Positions 50,092 to 59,808 of a stretch of DNA of 64,000 nucleotides are shown here, piece by piece. Source of the stretch: Mycoplasma tauri. Its GTDB lineage: Bacteria > Bacillota_I > Bacilli_A > Mycoplasmatales > Metamycoplasmataceae. The stretch covers positions 372,001 to 436,000 of the forward strand of contig NZ_CP070479.1 of NCBI RefSeq assembly GCF_016925555.1. The letters are read 5' to 3'. Below the pieces are notes generated by a model that was given only the letters and a program-made list of their open reading frames with translations, had not been told where the DNA came from and did no database searches. The position numbers and the translations under genes were made by a program. How positions within the stretch are numbered: position 1 is the stretch's first letter; each line of letters starts with the position of its first letter.

Positions 50092-51450
50092 TTACATTTT
50101 TATATTACCGCTTGTTCTAGGATAAGGAATAACATCACGAATATTATCAACACCAGTTACATACATAACTAATCTTTCAAAACCTATTCCAAAACCAGAT
50201 GAGCCTGCATCTCCAAAACGTCGTAAATCAAAATATCATTGTAAATCTTCTTGATTAATTCCAACTTCTAATGCTCTTTGAAGTAACTTTTCATATCTAA
50301 CTTCTCTTTGGCTACCACCAATTAATTCACCAATACCTGGTACAAGCATATCAAACGATGCAACTGTTTCACCATCATTATTTTGATGCATATAAAATGC
50401 TTTAAATGATTTTGGAAAATTAATTATAGCAACAGGCCCTTTTATCACTTCCTCAGCAAGGTATCTTTCATGTTCGGTGCCAAGATCCAAGCCAAATTTA
50501 ATATCTTGATTTTCAAATCTTGTTTTAACTTTTTGTAACTCAAAAATAGCATCTTTATAGTCTAAAATTGATAATTTAGTTTTTATAAATGATTTGAGTC
50601 TATTAATTAAATTTTTATCAATGTTTTCTGATAAATATGCAAACTCTTTAGGATGTTTAGCAATTGTATTTTTTATTACATTTTTAAGTAGATCATCTGC
50701 TAACCTTATAATTTGTTTTAAATCATAAAAGGCAACTTCTGGCTCTACCATTCAAAACTCAGCAGCATGTTTTTTGGTATTGGAATGTTCAGCTCTAAAC
50801 GTTGGTGCAAAAGTATAAACTTTATTAAAACCAATAGCATAGCTTTCAGCATGCAATTGACCAGTTACTCCCAAAGTTGCATTATTTAAAGGGAAAAATG
50901 GATTTTTTTTGTTACCATCATTAACATAAAATAATTCTCCAGCGCCTTCACCATCATTACTTGTTATGATAGGAGAATTGAAATACAAAAAACCTTTTTC
51001 TGCAAAATATCTGTGAATTTCTTGAGCCAATGTTGAACGAATTAACATTACAGATCTAAATAAATTTGTTCTGTGTCTTAAATGTGGAAATTCTCTAAGT
51101 GTTTCAACATTAATTTCTTGTTTTTGAATAGGAAAGTCACTATCAACATTTTTTAATAACTTAAATCTTTCAGCAACCAATTCTAAAGGTTGTTTTGCAT
51201 TTGGAGTAAGTTTTATGACACCTTTTGTTTCGATTGCGGCACCCATACGAATAGAATCCAACTCATCAAAATTAAATTTATTTCCTTTTATAGTAACCTG
51301 TAATTGTTCAACTGTTGATCCATCTGAAATTGTAATAAATCTTATTTTTTTATTACCTCTATTTGAAACAACCCAAGCTCTAATAGCAATATTTAAATTT
51401 CTAAATTTTTTTGGCTGTTTAAATACTTCATTTATTAATACTGTTTTCAT
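50092..51450 (-). CDS. asnS: Asparaginyl-tRNA synthetase
   Basis: Class IIb synthetase of 452 residues. An N-terminal OB fold binds the anticodon ([13 protein letters not shown]). The catalytic core has motif 1 around [16 protein letters not shown]-like sequence, motif 2 [23 protein letters not shown], and motif 3 [15 protein letters not shown]. It ends in the AsnRS-type IPYPRTSGN rather than the AspRS ending. Trp TGA codons occur at 50752 and 50236. It leads a six-gene operon through GT2, RDD, pcrA, the GGDEF/EAL-like gene and degV. Confidence 0.96.
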
Positions 51451-52146
51451 AAAAACTCACTTTCAAAAAAATAAATACACTAATTAAATATTAAATACTA
51501 ATTTAAATTATACATAAGTAATAAAGAAAAAAATTAATTTGATTTTTTATGTTGTTTTTTTACTTTTTTATCTATAAAACAAACATTAACAAAAAATAAA
51601 ATGAGCTAAAAAAATAAAATTGAATTCAGCATAAATTCTTATAATAAAATGTAAAAATTAATATCATTATTACTGATATATACTTAATTTGAAAGAAAAA
51701 TACTTTAGATAATATACTGAAAATATTTGATATAGAGTGCATTGTTTTAAAATAATTAAAATCAAAATTTATGATTTTTGAAATCTTAAAATTTATAAAA
51801 AAATTATAAAAAAATACATCAATCTAAATTTCCTTTATACCTATAATTAAGTCATATAAATTACAAAATCTAAATTAATTTAATACTTAATTATTCAATA
51901 AATGTTTGTTTGATAACATTTTTAATTTTTGTATCACTTATAACACAATAATTTATCTTTATAAAGTAGTTTGTTTTATGTTGAAAGGAATAAAAAATAT
52001 ATCCACTTTTTTATTAACATTTTTTCTTTATGAATAAAAAAACAAATACTTGAAATTCAAAAATACTTTTTTACTTTTTTTGTAATAAAATGTATTATGT
52101 TTTAAAAAATGAATAAAAGTAATTAATATTATTTTTAGGAGTATAT
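51451..52146. other. Long gene-free AT-rich region
   Basis: Nearly 700 bases without a supported gene. A 19-codon frame at 51979-52038 (MLKGIKNISTFLLTFFLYE) looks like the start of a signal peptide and then stops, so it may be a relic. A promoter-like TATTAT and a TAGGAG ribosome site precede the gene at 52147. I see no rRNA, tRNA or repeat. Confidence 0.55.
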
Positions 52147-52902
52147 ATGTCAAATATAGCAATAGTAAATTTATTTTTTGGAATAATTTCATCTGCATTA
52201 ATGGTTGCAATAGCCATTCCTCAACTTATTGCAATTCATAAAAATAAAAATGTTGCCAGCGTTTCATATGGCACATTCCTAATATATTTTATAGGTGGAT
52301 TATTATTTGTAATTACCATGGTTCTAAAAGACGGAGTTGGAACCTATGAATTTGATAGTAAAAGCAACCCCAATTCTGACCCTATTATTAACATTTTGGG
52401 TAACTATCTTTTTCTAATCGTGATGTCGTTAACAATAACATCATTTTTAATTTATGATAAAAATAAACCTTTTTGATTCAAGACAGTTATTGGTTCTTTT
52501 GTTTGATCAATTTCTTTAACTTTTACAATATGAATTATTATGGCTTATTCAAACCCAAATTATAGAGCTAATTTGAAATCAGAATCAATTGAAATGACTG
52601 CTCTAACAGTTGTTGCAACATTATGCACCTCATTACCATTTACACTTCAAATTTATAAAACATTAAAACTAAAAAGTGCTGAAGGCCTTAGTGTGATAAT
52701 GCTGTATCTAGGTATTGTTTTAAATGCTACATTACTTATTTACCTAGCTACATTATTACCTGTTGGAATTCCTATGTGATATGTCTGCATAATATTCCAA
52801 TCAATCGCAATATTAGTTTATATTGCTCAAATTTTTCTATATTACTATTTTAAGAACAAAAACAAAATAGTACATACACAAAATATGGAAATTAATAATT
52901 AA
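52147..52902 (+). CDS. PQ-loop family transporter
   Basis: A 251-residue membrane protein with two triple-helix PQ-loop repeats. The first has IAIPQLIAIHKNKNVASVSYGTF; the second has PFTLQIYKTLKLKSAEGLSV. These match the PQ and xxSxxSxG features of SWEET/SemiSWEET-like and PnuC-like carriers. About seven helices are visible. TGA Trp codons at 52474, 52504, 52531 and 52777 break it. GGAG lies before the ATG. Substrate, perhaps a sugar, cannot be read from the sequence. Confidence 0.82.
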
Positions 52903-52915
52903 ATGTTTTTTACCG

Positions 52916-52948
52916 AAAAAGTCTATTTTATAGGCTTTTTATTTTTTT
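52916..52948 (+). terminator. Terminator after the PQ-loop gene
   Basis: Stem AAAAAGTCTA/TAGGCTTTTT (one T-G pair) followed by ATTTTTTT. Confidence 0.85.
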
Positions 52949-53035
52949 ACTAATTATGATTTAAATTTAAAATTAATAACAATTAATTTGATATTATAAT
53001 ATTACCTAAATTAATAAATAAACAAGGAGAAATAT

Positions 53036-53332
53036 ATGGCAACAATCGATAGAGATCCTGAGATATGCAAAGCTAAGATTGAAAAACGTAAATTATTGCT
53101 TGAAAAAATGCATCAAGAAAATATTGAATTTTTAAATAATCCAGCTCTTATTAGGGAAGAAGATATTCCTATTGATAAAAAATGCTCTGAACCATTTTGT
53201 AAATTAAATAATGAAGAAATAAGTTTAGAAGATAAAAAAAGAAACATAATTATTAGAACAATGGCTATTGCAGCTACAGTTTTATTACTTGTTACAACTC
53301 TTTTAATTGGAACACTAATAGGAAGCCTTTAA
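53036..53332 (+). CDS. Small tail-anchored membrane protein
   Basis: A 98-residue protein with a strong AAGGAG site. The first 70 residues are charged, with two Cys (KCSEPFCKL). The C-terminus is one transmembrane helix (TMAIAATVLLLVTTLLIGTLI) with almost no tail. It overlaps the diadenylate cyclase start by one base (TAATG), so the two are translationally coupled. It is not a CdaR homologue. A membrane partner of the cyclase is possible but inferred. Confidence 0.75.
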   Translation: MATIDRDPEICKAKIEKRKLLLEKMHQENIEFLNNPALIREEDIPIDKKCSEPFCKLNNEEISLEDKKRNIIIRTMAIAATVLLLVTTLLIGTLIGSL

Positions 53333-53904
53333 TGCAAGAAGCGCTTATAATAATTATTCTCACTATTAGTATTCTAATTTTGGTGATTGTTTCTTTACCT
53401 ATTTTAATTTCTATTTTTAGTACAAAATTCAAAAAAACTCGTTTTAATAAAATGGGTAAAAGCAGCCAAATTAGACTTATAAATCAGTTAAGAGAAGCTG
53501 TTGAATACCTTTCAAAAAATAAAATTGGAGCTCTTATTACAATTGAAAATAATGACAATATAGAGAACCTTAGAACTGATGGAATTATTATTGATGCCAA
53601 TATATCTTCTAGCTTATTAATTTCTATTTTTAACAAATACTCGCCATTACATGACGGTGCAGTAATTATTAGAGACAATAAAATTTACTATGCTTCAACC
53701 TTTTATAAAATTACTAAAAAATCTATAGATAACCAATATGGAGCAAGGCATAGAGCTGCAATGGGGATAAGCGAGTTATGTGATGCAACAACCATTGTTG
53801 TCTCAGAAGAGACAGGAAATATAAAATTAATTAAAAATGGAATTTTTTACGCTGTTAAAATTGAACAATTCCAAGAACAGTTAGTTAAATACTTAAAGGA
53901 CTAG
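53332..53904 (+). CDS. cdaM: Diadenylate cyclase (CdaM type)
   Basis: Makes the second messenger c-di-AMP from two ATP. The 190 residues have one N-terminal transmembrane helix (LIIIILTISILILVIVSLPILIS) and a DisA_N domain. The catalytic motif SPLHDGAVII has Asp108, and the RHR motif in GARHRAAMGISE spans residues 139-141. The single-helix form matches CdaM of mycoplasmas rather than three-helix CdaA. It is coupled to the small gene upstream, and mgtE begins one base after its stop. Confidence 0.93.
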   Translation: MQEALIIIILTISILILVIVSLPILISIFSTKFKKTRFNKMGKSSQIRLINQLREAVEYLSKNKIGALITIENNDNIENLRTDGIIIDANISSSLLISIFNKYSPLHDGAVIIRDNKIYYASTFYKITKKSIDNQYGARHRAAMGISELCDATTIVVSEETGNIKLIKNGIFYAVKIEQFQEQLVKYLKD

Positions 53905-53905
53905 T

Positions 53906-55357
53906 ATGAGCGAAGAAAATAATATGGATTCAAATTTAAATATTGAACTCATTAAAAATATAATCAAAAATTTGGATATAAAAGGTGCAAGAAACCTTGT
54001 TGATGAATATCCTGATGCACAAATTGCTGACTCCATACAATCTCTTACACTTGAAGAACAGTTAACAATTCTAAGGCTTTTTAATACTGCTTCTGCAGCA
54101 AGTATTTATAGTTATCTTGATGAAGATATTCAAGTTGAGTTAGCAAAAAGCTTTACTGAAGAATGAGGGATGAAACTTCTCCAAGAACTTCAAAGTGATG
54201 AGCTTGTTGATGTTTTAGATGAACTGCCTGCAAATGTAACTAGCAAAATTTTAGCCTATACAAATAGTGAAAAAAGAAGTCAATTGAATAAGTTGCTAAG
54301 TTATAACGACAATGAAGTTGGAAGTATAATGAGTATAGATATCTCTAGCTTACCAAACTCATACACTTGCGAACAAGCATTAAACAAAATTCGTAGAGAT
54401 TATAAGAAAAATAAAAAAGAACTTGTTCATTATTACTATGTAATAGGAAATACAAATCAACTTTTAGGAGTTCTTACGCTTGAAGAAATTTCATTTGCTG
54501 AGCCTAATCAATTAATTGATGACATTTATTCGCCTGTTGCATTTGTTTATACAAGTGACAAAAAAGAACATGCAGCAAAAATATTTAGTGAGCATGATAT
54601 GTCAGTTTTGCCTGTTGTTAATCAAGAAAAAAGACTTATTGGCATGATAACAAGTGATGATGTTATTGATGTTATCCAAGAAGAAGGAACTGAAGATTTA
54701 TATAAATTTGCTGGAATTAGTAAAAAATTTATTGATAATGAATATATAAAGACACCATGATATAAACTTCTTCAATCAAGAATTTTATGACTTTCTTTCA
54801 TTTTAATATTTTCAACATTAACTCAAATTATTATTCATTGAGCATTAGTAAAAACTCTAGACAAATCTAGTGCTAATGAAACGATTGATTATGCTATATT
54901 AACCATTTCTTTTGCAGCAATATTTCCTGTTTTAAGCATAACTAACAATAGCGCAGGAACACAGTCAAATATAAGCATTTCAAGAGCTATTACTCTAAAC
55001 AAAATTAGCAAAAAAGACTATAAAAAAGCTATTTTAAGAGAAATGATAGTGGGCATGTTGACAGGTTTTATTCTTGCAGCCATTAATTTATTGCGTCTTT
55101 CAGCTTATTATGGAGCTATTAATAAACTAACATATGATGGTAGTTATAAATATTGAGCAATAATTATTGGGACTTCAATAGCTTTATTTATATCAATCTT
55201 AATATCTTCACTTTTTGGAGCTTTATTACCTATTTTGATGGTTAAACTTAAAAAAGATCCATCATCAATTCCGATTATTATTCTTAATGTTTTATCAGAC
55301 ATCATAACTGTTTTAATTACTTTTGGATTTACGTTTGCAGTTATTTCACTGCTATAA
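53906..55357 (+). CDS. mgtE: Magnesium transporter MgtE
   Basis: A gated Mg2+ channel of 483 residues. The N-terminal superhelical domain (LLQELQSDELVDVLDELP) is followed by two CBS domains with VGSIMSIDI and SVLPVVNQEKRLIGMITSDDVID. Five C-terminal transmembrane helices follow, with the pore-typical segment NNSAGTQSNISISRAI (usually GNxGxQxxT). TGA Trp codons occur at 54164, 54758 and several later sites. It is the last gene of the operon with diadenylate cyclase, so the second messenger and magnesium uptake are produced from one mRNA. Confidence 0.94.
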
Positions 55358-55360
55358 ACA

Positions 55361-55393
55361 AAAAAACAAGGAATCAATTTTCCTTGTTTTTTT
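55361..55393. terminator. Bidirectional terminator between mgtE and the Asp23-like gene
   Basis: Thirteen-base stem AAAAAACAAGGAA/TTCCTTGTTTTTT, with poly-T on both strands, between convergent genes. Confidence 0.85.
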
Positions 55394-55399
55394 GTTTTT

Positions 55400-55702
55400 C
55401 TAAAAATAACCTGTAAAGCAAACTTTTACACTATTTGGTTTATAGTTTAAAAGGGCATCAAATCCATTAATTATTTCATTTGTAAAATTATCAATTGTTT
55501 CTTTTAAAGGAGTTTTAGCTTTAATAGTAATGTCAATAACAAATGAAGCATTTATCTTATCATCAAAAAATATAATTCTTGGCGAATTTGCTAATTTAAT
55601 AACTTTAGAATTATTTATAGCATGCTTGATTAAGTCTAAAAAAGCATTTTCATAAATTGATACACGCTCATTAATGCCATTTAAAGTTGTAATGAAATTC
55701 AT
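55400..55702 (-). CDS. Asp23/Gls24-like protein
   Basis: A 100-residue protein with the helix-strand-strand-helix pattern of the Asp23 (DUF322) fold. A helix AFLDLIKHAINN precedes FVIDITIKAKTPLKETIDNFTNEI, and the protein ends in SVKVCFTGYF. The similarity is weak. Asp23 proteins associate with the membrane or envelope stress. It begins directly after efp with no gap, so it is translationally coupled. Confidence 0.6.
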   Translation of the reverse strand: MNFITTLNGINERVSIYENAFLDLIKHAINNSKVIKLANSPRIIFFDDKINASFVIDITIKAKTPLKETIDNFTNEIINGFDALLNYKPNSVKVCFTGYF

Positions 55703-56266
55703 TTATTTATTAGCCCTTCCAACATATTTGCCAGTTTCCGTTGAAACAACTATTGTTTCACCTTCTGAAATAAACATAGGTGTTTCAAGTTCATAACCTG
55801 TTTCTAATGTAACTTTTTTCTGAGGATTATTAGCAGTATTACCTTTAACTGCATCAGGAGCAACTGTTACAAGAAGTGGTACATTTGCATCAAGTTCAAT
55901 GTCAAGAATTTCATCCTTATATTTTCTAACTTTAACTATCATACCTTCTTTTAAAAAATTTAATTCTCATTCAACATGGCTATTTGGAATTTCAACTTGT
56001 TCATATGTTTCAGTATCCATTAAAATAATATTATTACCATCAGAATACAAATAACTCATAGGTCTTTTGTCGATGTGTGCTTTACTTACCATTACGCCGC
56101 CAGTATATGACTTAATTGTTGTGCTACCTGTTCTAAGGTTTTTAACCTTAGCTTTAACATTAGCTTGCCCACGGCCTTGCTTAGAATGTTGCGCTTCTAA
56201 AACTACAAAAATTTCACCATTATCTTCAAAAGTAATGCCAGGTTTAAATGTATTAACATTAATCAT
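55703..56266 (-). CDS. efp: Translation elongation factor P
   Basis: Relieves ribosome stalling at polyproline. The 187 residues form the three beta-barrel domains: KOW-like FKPGITFEDNGEIFVVLEAQ, middle LEWELNFLKEG-like junction (VEWELNFLKEGMIV), and C-terminal GNTANNPQKKVTLETGYELETPMFI. The modification-loop tip is KQGRGQA, with Arg32 in place of the Lys found in Escherichia and Bacillus. A TGA at 55964 is Trp. GGAG precedes the ATG. MIB in this window has a long polyproline-like stalk that could need this factor. Confidence 0.95.
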
Positions 56267-56425
56267 ATTTTCTCCTTAATTTCAACATGTTAGTTTTTAA
56301 TACTTATTTTATATTATAAATTATAGACACACAATTACTTATACAAAAATAAATTGTTTAAATCTGTCACATATTTAAAAAAAATAAATATAATAAATAC
56401 TATTATATTATTTCAAGGAGTAATT

Positions 56426-56860
56426 TTGCAAGCAAAAAATAGACACATTTTATATAAAAATATTGTTAATTTTTCATTAATTGCATTAATTATTGCATGC
56501 ACTTTGTTTTTAATTCTTATTCTTTTTTGCATATTTAATCCAATAAATACAATTCAAATTGCTTATGGACAACAATTAAATCAATTAAATCAATACGAAA
56601 TTTATCAAATATTTTTATATCTGTTTTTAATTCTTTTTGTATTATCAATTATTGCTTATTATGTTCTAGCAGTTTTAGTGGCAATATATACATATGAAGA
56701 CAATAATCTTAAAGAAGCAATATTAGTAACAATTGGATTAGTCTTTTTACCTGCAGCATTTATTGGTTTATTATTAATAAAAAGAAACTTAATTGTAAAA
56801 TCTAAAGAAATTAAAAACAATAATGAAGTCACCGAAATTATAAGTGAAGAAATAGAATAA
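56426..56860 (+). CDS. Small polytopic membrane protein
   Basis: A 144-residue protein with three long hydrophobic segments (LIALIIACTLFLILILF; IFLYLFLILFVLSIIAYYVLAV; ILVTIGLVFLPAAFIGLLLI) and an acidic tail. I choose TTG 56426 as start, because CAAGGAG lies six bases before it. An in-frame ATG at 56354 has no ribosome site and would add a segment overlapping the likely promoter. Function is unknown. Confidence 0.7.
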   Translation: MQAKNRHILYKNIVNFSLIALIIACTLFLILILFCIFNPINTIQIAYGQQLNQLNQYEIYQIFLYLFLILFVLSIIAYYVLAVLVAIYTYEDNNLKEAILVTIGLVFLPAAFIGLLLIKRNLIVKSKEIKNNNEVTEIISEEIE

Positions 56861-56883
56861 ACATGCATAAGCATGTTTTTTTA
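56860..56883 (+). terminator. Terminator before secA
   Basis: Seven-base stem AACATGC/GCATGTT with an ATAA loop and seven T, starting at the stop codon of the small membrane protein gene. Confidence 0.85.
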
Positions 56884-56958
56884 TATTAATCGTTAACTCA
56901 ATATGTTTATTACATCTTTTAAATATGTAATATATTAAAATTAAATATTAAATTATAG

Positions 56959-56979
56959 TATAAAATTATAAATATTATG
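56959..56979 (+). promoter_or_regulatory. secA promoter with very short or no leader
   Basis: TATAAA at 56959-56964 lies 12 bases before the ATG (56977), and a second at 56967-56972 lies four bases before it. No ribosome-binding sequence fits between, so the 5' leader would be about five bases or less. Confidence 0.45.
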
Positions 56980-59481
56980 GGAATAAGTAAATGATTTAAA
57001 TCTACAGAAATGAGAATAGCTGAAAAAGCTCTAAAAAAAATAAACCAATTTGAACCATTAATTCAGAAGTTAACTGATGAAGAATTAAAAAATAAAACTA
57101 GTCAATTTAAATTAAGAATTGCCAATGGTGAAACATTGGATAAAATTAGAAATGAAGCTTTTGCAGTCTGCAGAGAAGCAACAAAAAGAGTATTGCACAA
57201 AAGACCATATGATGTGCAAATGCTTGGTGGTATTTTACTTGATTTAGGTTCAATTGCTGAAATGAAAACAGGTGAAGGTAAGACAATTACATCTATAGCT
57301 CCTGTTTATTTAAATGCACTTTTAGGCAAGGGAACAATTGTTTCAACTGTTAATGAATATTTAGCAGAGCGTGATGCTGAAGAAATGGGGCAAGTTTTTA
57401 ATTTCTTAGGTTTGACAGTTGGAATTAACAAAGCACAAATGGACCCTATTTTTAAAAGACAAGCTTATGCATGTGATATTACTTATTCTATTCATTCTGA
57501 ACTTGGGTTTGACTATCTAAGAGATAATATGGCTTCAAGCATAGAAGAAAAAGTTCAAAGAGGCCTTTACTTCTGTTTAACTGATGAAGCTGACTCTATT
57601 TTAATTGATGAAGCTAAAACTCCTTTGATTATTTCTGGTGGAGAAAGCGAAGATTCTAATGTTTATCAAGCAGCAGATCAATTTGTTAGAATTCTTGACG
57701 AAAATGACTATGAAATAGATGAAGAGACAAAAGCTATTTCATTGACATTTAATGGTGTGCAAAAAGCTAATAAATTCTTTAATTTTGATAATCTGTATGA
57801 TATCAAGAATTCAGAAATAGTTCATAGAATACAAAATGCTTTAAGAGCTCATAAGGTTATGAAAATTAATGTTGAGTATATTGTTAGGGATAACAAGATT
57901 GAGCTAGTTGATGCTTTTACAGGCCGTATAATGGAAGGAAGAGCATATAGTGAAGGACTACAACAAGCTATTCAAGCTAAAGAAATGGTTGAAATAGAAC
58001 CAGAAACAAAAACTCTTGCAACAATTACTTATCAAAACTTCTTTCGTATGTTTGACAAGCTTTGCGGAATGACAGGAACTGCGAAAACAGAGGAACAAGA
58101 ATTTATTGACATCTACAACATGCGTGTAAATGTTGTTCCAACTAATAAGCCTGTAATTAGGAAAGATTTGCCAGATTCGATTTATCCATCATATTATGCA
58201 AAATGAAAAGCTGTTGTTGAAAAAATTAAAGAATTATATTTAACAGGACAACCAGTATTAGTTGGAACTGCTCAAATTGAAGATTCAGAAATATTACATG
58301 AATTATTAATAAGAGCAGAAATTCCTCATACAGTTTTAAATGCTAAACAAAATGCATCAGAAGCTGAAATTATTTCGCGTGCTGGGCAAGTAAAAGCAGT
58401 AACAATTGCAACAAATATGGCTGGTAGAGGTACAGATATTAAACCTTCTGCTGAGGCTTTAGCTCTTGGCGGACTTTATGTCCTTGGTACTGATAAAGCA
58501 GAAAGCAGAAGAATTGACAATCAGTTGCGTGGTAGATCTGGTCGTCAAGGAGATCCTGGCGTTTCAAAATTTTATATTTCAATAGATGATCAATTAATGA
58601 GAAGATTTTCGAATTATGAAGCTTTTAAAGAGCAATTTAAAAATGATGGAGAAAAAGAAGTTACTTCAAAATCATTAATATTGAATTTTAAGGCTGCACA
58701 GAAAAAAATTGAAGGATTTAACTATGATACACGTAAAAACGTGTTACACTATGACGATGTTATTAGACAACAAAGGGATCTTTTTTATGCTCAAAGAGAC
58801 TTGATGTTAATAAATAATGACCTTGAATTTGTAGTTAAAAGAATGATTATTCATGCTGCTAAAAATATTTTTTCTATGGCTCGCTTTAAAGACAAAGGAA
58901 ATATTTTTAAACATCATGATTTTGTTGAATATATAAATGAAGAAGTTTTAGGAAAAGTTATAGAAAGAAAATTAACATTAGATGAAATAAAAAATCTTCA
59001 TGATTCTGATATTGAAAACTATTTTGTTAACTTTTTACTAGACAGATACAAAGAATGAAGAGATGTTGCAATAAACAACACTGATAGAGAATATACAAGT
59101 TGATATGAAAAAAGTATTGTTCTTAGAATAAACGATAGGTACTGACAAACACATATTGACACTATGGATAAACTAAGATCAAACACTAACTTAGTACAAT
59201 ATGCTCAAAAAAACCCTTACCAAGTTTATACACAAGAAGGTGGTAAGAAATTTGACGAGATGCTTAGCAATATTGCTCATGATGTAATGAAAGCTATTTA
59301 TAGTGATCGTTTAGGATTCCCATCTAAAATTACTAATGAAATTAAAAATGACCCTATTTACCAAAAACTCAGTTCTACAGTGCTTTTGGGAGATAACTTA
59401 ACTGAATCAGAAAAAGAAGATTTTATATTGCAAGCTTATTACAATATAAAAAAATCAATTGATGAAAACATAAATAATTAA
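56977..59481 (+). CDS. secA: Preprotein translocase ATPase SecA
   Basis: Motor of the Sec export pathway that sends the window's lipoproteins and surface proteins through SecYEG. The 834 residues have Walker A EMKTGEGKTITS, the DEAD box CLTDEADSILIDEAKTPLI, CGMTGTAKTEEQEF, GTNMAGRGTDIK-type sequence (TNMAGRGTDI) and LRGRSGRQGDPG. The C-terminal zinc/SecB-binding tail is absent, as expected in a cell without SecB. Trp TGA codons include 56992, 58204, 59056, 59101 and 59143. Confidence 0.96.
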
Positions 59482-59538
59482 ATTAATAATAAATCATCAA
59501 ATTAAAAAAATTTATTTCAAATTTAAAAAGGAGAAAAT

Positions 59539-59775
59539 ATGGGAGCTTTAGATGGAGAAAAAAAGAAAGTAACAGTCTGACATGTTACCCCAAAAGCTAA
59601 TATGTGACAAGTTAAAGGTGCTGGAGCTTCGCGTGCCACAAAAATATTTACAACTCAAAAAGAAGCTATTGCATTTGCAAATGAACTAACAAAAAGAAAT
59701 AATGGCACTGTTCTAATTCACAAAACAACAGGAAGAATTAGAGCAAGTATTAACAATAAGAAAAAAAATAATTAA
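59539..59775 (+). CDS. DUF2188 family small protein
   Basis: A 78-residue protein broken in the standard code by two TGA Trp codons. The pattern VWHVTPKANMWQVKGAGASR, then TQKEAIAFANELTKRN, then TVLIHKTTGRIR matches DUF2188: HVxP, W.VK, TqkEAi, and a closing strand with GRI. These are short, basic, cytosolic proteins of unknown role. An AAAAGGAG site lies before the ATG. The stop codon is part of the terminator stem. Confidence 0.85.
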
Positions 59776-59807
59776 AATGATGCATATAACATTACGCATC
59801 ATTTTTT
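59774..59807. terminator. Bidirectional terminator between the DUF2188 gene and the DUF31 protease
   Basis: Ten-base stem AAAATGATGC/GCATCATTTT with a 12-base loop and T runs, between convergent genes. Confidence 0.85.
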
Positions 59808-59808
59808 A

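Noticed and set aside
56354-56425. ATG start for the small membrane protein
   Set aside because: No ribosome site precedes it, whereas CAAGGAG lies just before the in-frame TTG at 56426.
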